A stretch of DNA of 64,000 nucleotides from an uncultured Maribacter sp. (lineage in GTDB: Bacteria; Bacteroidota; Bacteroidia; Flavobacteriales; Flavobacteriaceae). Numbering within the stretch: position 1 is the first letter of the stretch; each line of letters starts with the position of its first letter. The notes under the pieces are model-generated. The model did not search any database, was not told the DNA's origin, and was given only the letters and a program-made list of their open reading frames with translations. This document shows positions 61,185 to 64,000 of this stretch, in pieces. The DNA lies in contig NZ_CANMDU010000001.1 of the NCBI RefSeq assembly GCF_947496775.1, positions 62,001 to 126,000 on the forward strand, in the 5' to 3' direction. The position numbers and the translations under genes were made by a program.

Positions 61185-64000
61185 TTAATCTAATAATTCA
61201 TTATTAAATATATACCCTTTATAATCAACCTTATATAAAACGCTATAAAAAGCAGGAATAAATAATAAAGTTATTACAGTTCCAAACAATAGGCCTACCA
61301 TGATAGTAACAGCCATGGGCTCCCACATTTCTCCTCCACCCAAATAAAGTGGTATTAAACCGAGTACTGTAGTAAAAGTAGCAAGTAATATTGGTCTAAA
61401 GCGTTGTAAACAAGCTGCAATAATAGCATCTTGTGGGTTTCGTTTAACTATGTCTTCTTCCATTTCTATCCGATCCACCAGAACTATAGCATTATTTATG
61501 ACTATACCTGCTAAGGAAATTACCCCCAAAAAGGCCATGAATCCAAAAGGAACATTAAAAATAAGCAAGCCTAATACCATACCAATAACTCCTAAAGGTA
61601 TGGTACAGACAATCATAACCGTTTTTCGGAAAGAATTAAATTGTATTATTAATAGCATTATAATGATAAAAGCGGATAATGGTAAATAACTCGCAACCGC
61701 ACCCATATTCTCTGCAGTACTTTCTGCATCACCCCCAAGATTATAACTATAATCTGGTCCCCATGTAGCAGCTTGCTCCTCTAGCCAAGGTATAATTTCA
61801 GCAGTAATAGCGGACGCATTACCGCCTTCAGTCAGCTCACTAGAAACATTAATTGTTCTTGTAAGGTTCAATCTTTTAATTCTTGTATACTGCCATTTCG
61901 GAATTATAGAAGCCACCTGCAATAACGGTACACTTTTTCCAGAACTTTGTGCATAAATATTTAATGTCTCTAAAGATGCTAACGTTTGCTGTTTATCTTG
62001 ATTACTTAACATTACTATAGGGATAGTTTTATCATTCTCCCGATATTCCCCGGTACTAAATCCATCTAGTACCGTCTGTAAAGATGTTGCTATATCCTGA
62101 TTCGAAACTCCTGCTAATTGCGCTTTATTCTGATCAATATCAATTATAAACTTTTTACCTTTTGGCCCCCAATCATCCTTAATGTTTTTTGTACCAGAAA
62201 TACCAAATAACTTAGTTTTAATGCTTTCTGATATTTCTGCTAATTTATTAGGGTCATCTCCAGAAACTTTAATTTCTATAGGAGTACCTCCACCTCCTGA
62301 ACCTAAAAGACCAACTTTTATATCTGCATTTGGAAATGATGCGAAGCTAAAAGAGTCTAATTTTCTAACCATTTCATTATTTATCAAAAAATTAGAGGTG
62401 TTAATTAAGATGTGTGCATAATTGGAATTTGCTTCATCTGGGTTATAGCCTAAATCATAAGCAGATGGACCTTCTCCTATATATGCAGACCAATCTACAA
62501 TTCCCTCTGAAGAATTTTCAGAAACCTGAAGTTCTCTTTTCATAAAAGCTTCAATAGCAGAGACCATTTCCTCGGTACGTTCTATTTTAGTTCCTTCAGG
62601 AAGGTTAATATCTGCAGTAATCATATTACGATCACTATCTGGAAAAAACACAAATGCCAATAAGCCAAAACCTAAAATTGATAAAACAAACATTCCGACA
62701 ATAGCAACAAGTACAGATCGTTTCCAGGATAAGGCTATTAATATTAAATCTTTGTATTTAGATTTTAAACCATTAATCAAGCGATCTAAAAAACCAACTT
62801 TTCCTTCCTCTTGTTTTTTTACTTTTAGAAAGAATACACAAAACAATGTAATAATGCTTAGAGAAATAATCCATGAAGACAAAAGTGCTATTGTTATTAC
62901 CACAAAAATTGGCCCCATGATATCCCCCATGACGGATTCTGCCATATAAAAAGATAAGAACGCAGCAGAAGTTGTTAAAGTAGAAATTAAAAGAGGCGTA
63001 AACAACTCTGAACAAGAATCTATAGCTGCCTTTTTAACATCGGCACCATTTTCCATTTTTACCATGACTGATTCTGCTACCACAATACCATTATCCACCA
63101 TCATTCCTAAGGCCATAATTAAAGCTGCAAGAGTTATCTGATTTAAACCCACATCAATTAAACCCATTATGAACAAAGTGGTAATAGTTACAATTGGAAT
63201 TAAACTCGCAATAACCAAACCAGTTCTGAAGCCAAGGAATATAAGCATAACAGCTAAAACAATTCCTATGGATTGTAAAAGGTTACCAATAAAATCACTA
63301 ATCTTTAAATCAATATAGGTGTCAATGGAGGCCAATCGTGATACTTCTAAACCGACAGGTAATTTCTCTTTCCATGTACTAAGTACAACATCTAATTCTT
63401 CTCCTAATTTTATAATATTTGCTCCATCTTTAAGAGATACATGCAAAGACAAAGCGTCTTTACCATTAATACTTACAATTTGAGTTGGAGGATTAATATA
63501 GCCTTTTCTAACATTTGTAATATCTTTTAAAGGAAGTACCCGTCCTCCTTCTCCAAGCGGAATCAACATCTCTTCGATATCGGAAATGTCGTTAAAATTT
63601 CCGGTTGGCTCTAATATAATTCGCTCATCATCTACATTTATTTGTCCTCCAGAACTTAAAATATTAGTATTACTAATTAAACTTTGCAACCCATTGGCTG
63701 TTAAGCCATAACTTTTTAATTTAGTATTATCAAACTCTACAAATACACGTTCGGATTGATCGCCATTAATCTCCACTTTTGCAGCATCTGAAAGTTTAAT
63801 TAAATCGTCTCTCATATCATCTGCATAGTCTTTCATATCAGAAAATGAAAAACCATCACTTGTAAGGCCTACTGCTATACCAAAAACCTCTCCAATTCCA
63901 TCATCTTTTAATTGTGGTTGTACTCCACTGGGTAATCCTTGTATATCATTAAGTTTTCTTCGTAATCTATCCCAAACCGCTTGTAAATCCTGAGGCTCTA
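61185..64000 (-). CDS. RND-family efflux permease, N-terminus outside the window
   Basis: The frame stays open to the window edge at 64000, so 938 codons are present and the N-terminal part is missing. The porter domain has DRLRRKLNDIQGLPSGVQP and MKDYADDMRDDLIKL, and the first membrane bundle follows with the charged motif ALGMMVDNGIVVAESV (helix 4 acid residue). The second half repeats this with GFMAFLGVISLAGIVINNAIVLVDRIE and RFRPILLATFTTVLGLIPL. It belongs to the AcrB/HAE superfamily of proton-driven exporters. The adaptor and outer-membrane genes should be farther right. The potassium-channel-like gene follows after 3 bases. Confidence 0.93.
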   Translation of the reverse strand, partial: EPQDLQAVWDRLRRKLNDIQGLPSGVQPQLKDDGIGEVFGIAVGLTSDGFSFSDMKDYADDMRDDLIKLSDAAKVEINGDQSERVFVEFDNTKLKSYGLTANGLQSLISNTNILSSGGQINVDDERIILEPTGNFNDISDIEEMLIPLGEGGRVLPLKDITNVRKGYINPPTQIVSINGKDALSLHVSLKDGANIIKLGEELDVVLSTWKEKLPVGLEVSRLASIDTYIDLKISDFIGNLLQSIGIVLAVMLIFLGFRTGLVIASLIPIVTITTLFIMGLIDVGLNQITLAALIMALGMMVDNGIVVAESVMVKMENGADVKKAAIDSCSELFTPLLISTLTTSAAFLSFYMAESVMGDIMGPIFVVITIALLSSWIISLSIITLFCVFFLKVKKQEEGKVGFLDRLINGLKSKYKDLILIALSWKRSVLVAIVGMFVLSILGFGLLAFVFFPDSDRNMITADINLPEGTKIERTEEMVSAIEAFMKRELQVSENSSEGIVDWSAYIGEGPSAYDLGYNPDEANSNYAHILINTSNFLINNEMVRKLDSFSFASFPNADIKVGLLGSGGGGTPIEIKVSGDDPNKLAEISESIKTKLFGISGTKNIKDDWGPKGKKFIIDIDQNKAQLAGVSNQDIATSLQTVLDGFSTGEYRENDKTIPIVMLSNQDKQQTLASLETLNIYAQSSGKSVPLLQVASIIPKWQYTRIKRLNLTRTINVSSELTEGGNASAITAEIIPWLEEQAATWGPDYSYNLGGDAESTAENMGAVASYLPLSAFIIIMLLIIQFNSFRKTVMIVCTIPLGVIGMVLGLLIFNVPFGFMAFLGVISLAGIVINNAIVLVDRIEMEEDIVKRNPQDAIIAACLQRFRPILLATFTTVLGLIPLYLGGGEMWEPMAVTIMVGLLFGTVITLLFIPAFYSVLYKVDYKGYIFNNELLD

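Noticed and set aside
1-64000. CRISPR arrays, rRNA genes, intact insertion sequences
   Set aside because: No regularly spaced repeats, rRNA sequence or transposase frames with terminal repeats were seen in the window.

Overview
The window is chromosomal DNA from a member of the Flavobacteriaceae (Bacteroidota). It is strongly AT-rich. Promoters follow the Bacteroidota pattern TAnnTTTG with an occasional TTG about 19-21 bases upstream, and ribosome binding sites are weak. Several families are typical of the phylum: DUF4920, DUF1684, DUF4197, DUF4251, BfmA mobilization protein, glutamine synthetase III and a fused CcsB-CcsA protein. No species name can be given from the sequence alone.

From 1 to 32.5 kb the content is mostly core metabolism in short operons and single genes. 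It holds an MnmD tRNA methyltransferase, ilvE, a MazG-like pyrophosphohydrolase, a small membrane protein with crcB, the nitrogen block glnK-amtB-porin, an MscS channel, an Lrp regulator, purU, pyrF-prfA, apbE with a Rieske protein, purM, divergent glutamine synthetases III and II, glpQ, a Na/Ca exchanger, a DUF885 peptidase, apt and a LacI regulator. The glnK and glnA promoters share a TACCCCC(C)T block at the same distance from the -7 box.

From 32.7 to about 37.6 kb lies a decayed mobilizable element next to tRNA-Arg(ACG). It carries a tyrosine integrase, a relaxase broken by an in-frame TAG and missing its 3' end, a BfmA/BtgA protein, a possible oriT, a RadC-like protein, an SSB and an orphan terminator.

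From 37.6 to 54.7 kb is an envelope-rich accessory region. It contains four paralogous lipoproteins of one unassigned family, a DUF2235 lipase-like lipoprotein, an HtrA-like protease, a PagL-type lipid A deacylase beside an LpxR-type gene broken by an in-frame TGA, a META-domain lipoprotein, a lipoprotein gene with a frameshift behind its signal peptide, two DUF4251 paralogues, a LytS/LytTR two-component pair and two outer-membrane barrels. The three broken genes and two duplicated families suggest lower selective constraint here than in the flanks.

From 54.8 to 60.1 kb is an nrfH-nrfA-ccsBA operon for ammonifying nitrite reduction, visibly richer in G+C than its surroundings. With glnK-amtB and two glutamine synthetases, the window covers ammonium production, uptake, sensing and assimilation. 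The last 3.5 kb hold an ion channel and the truncated start of an RND efflux permease.
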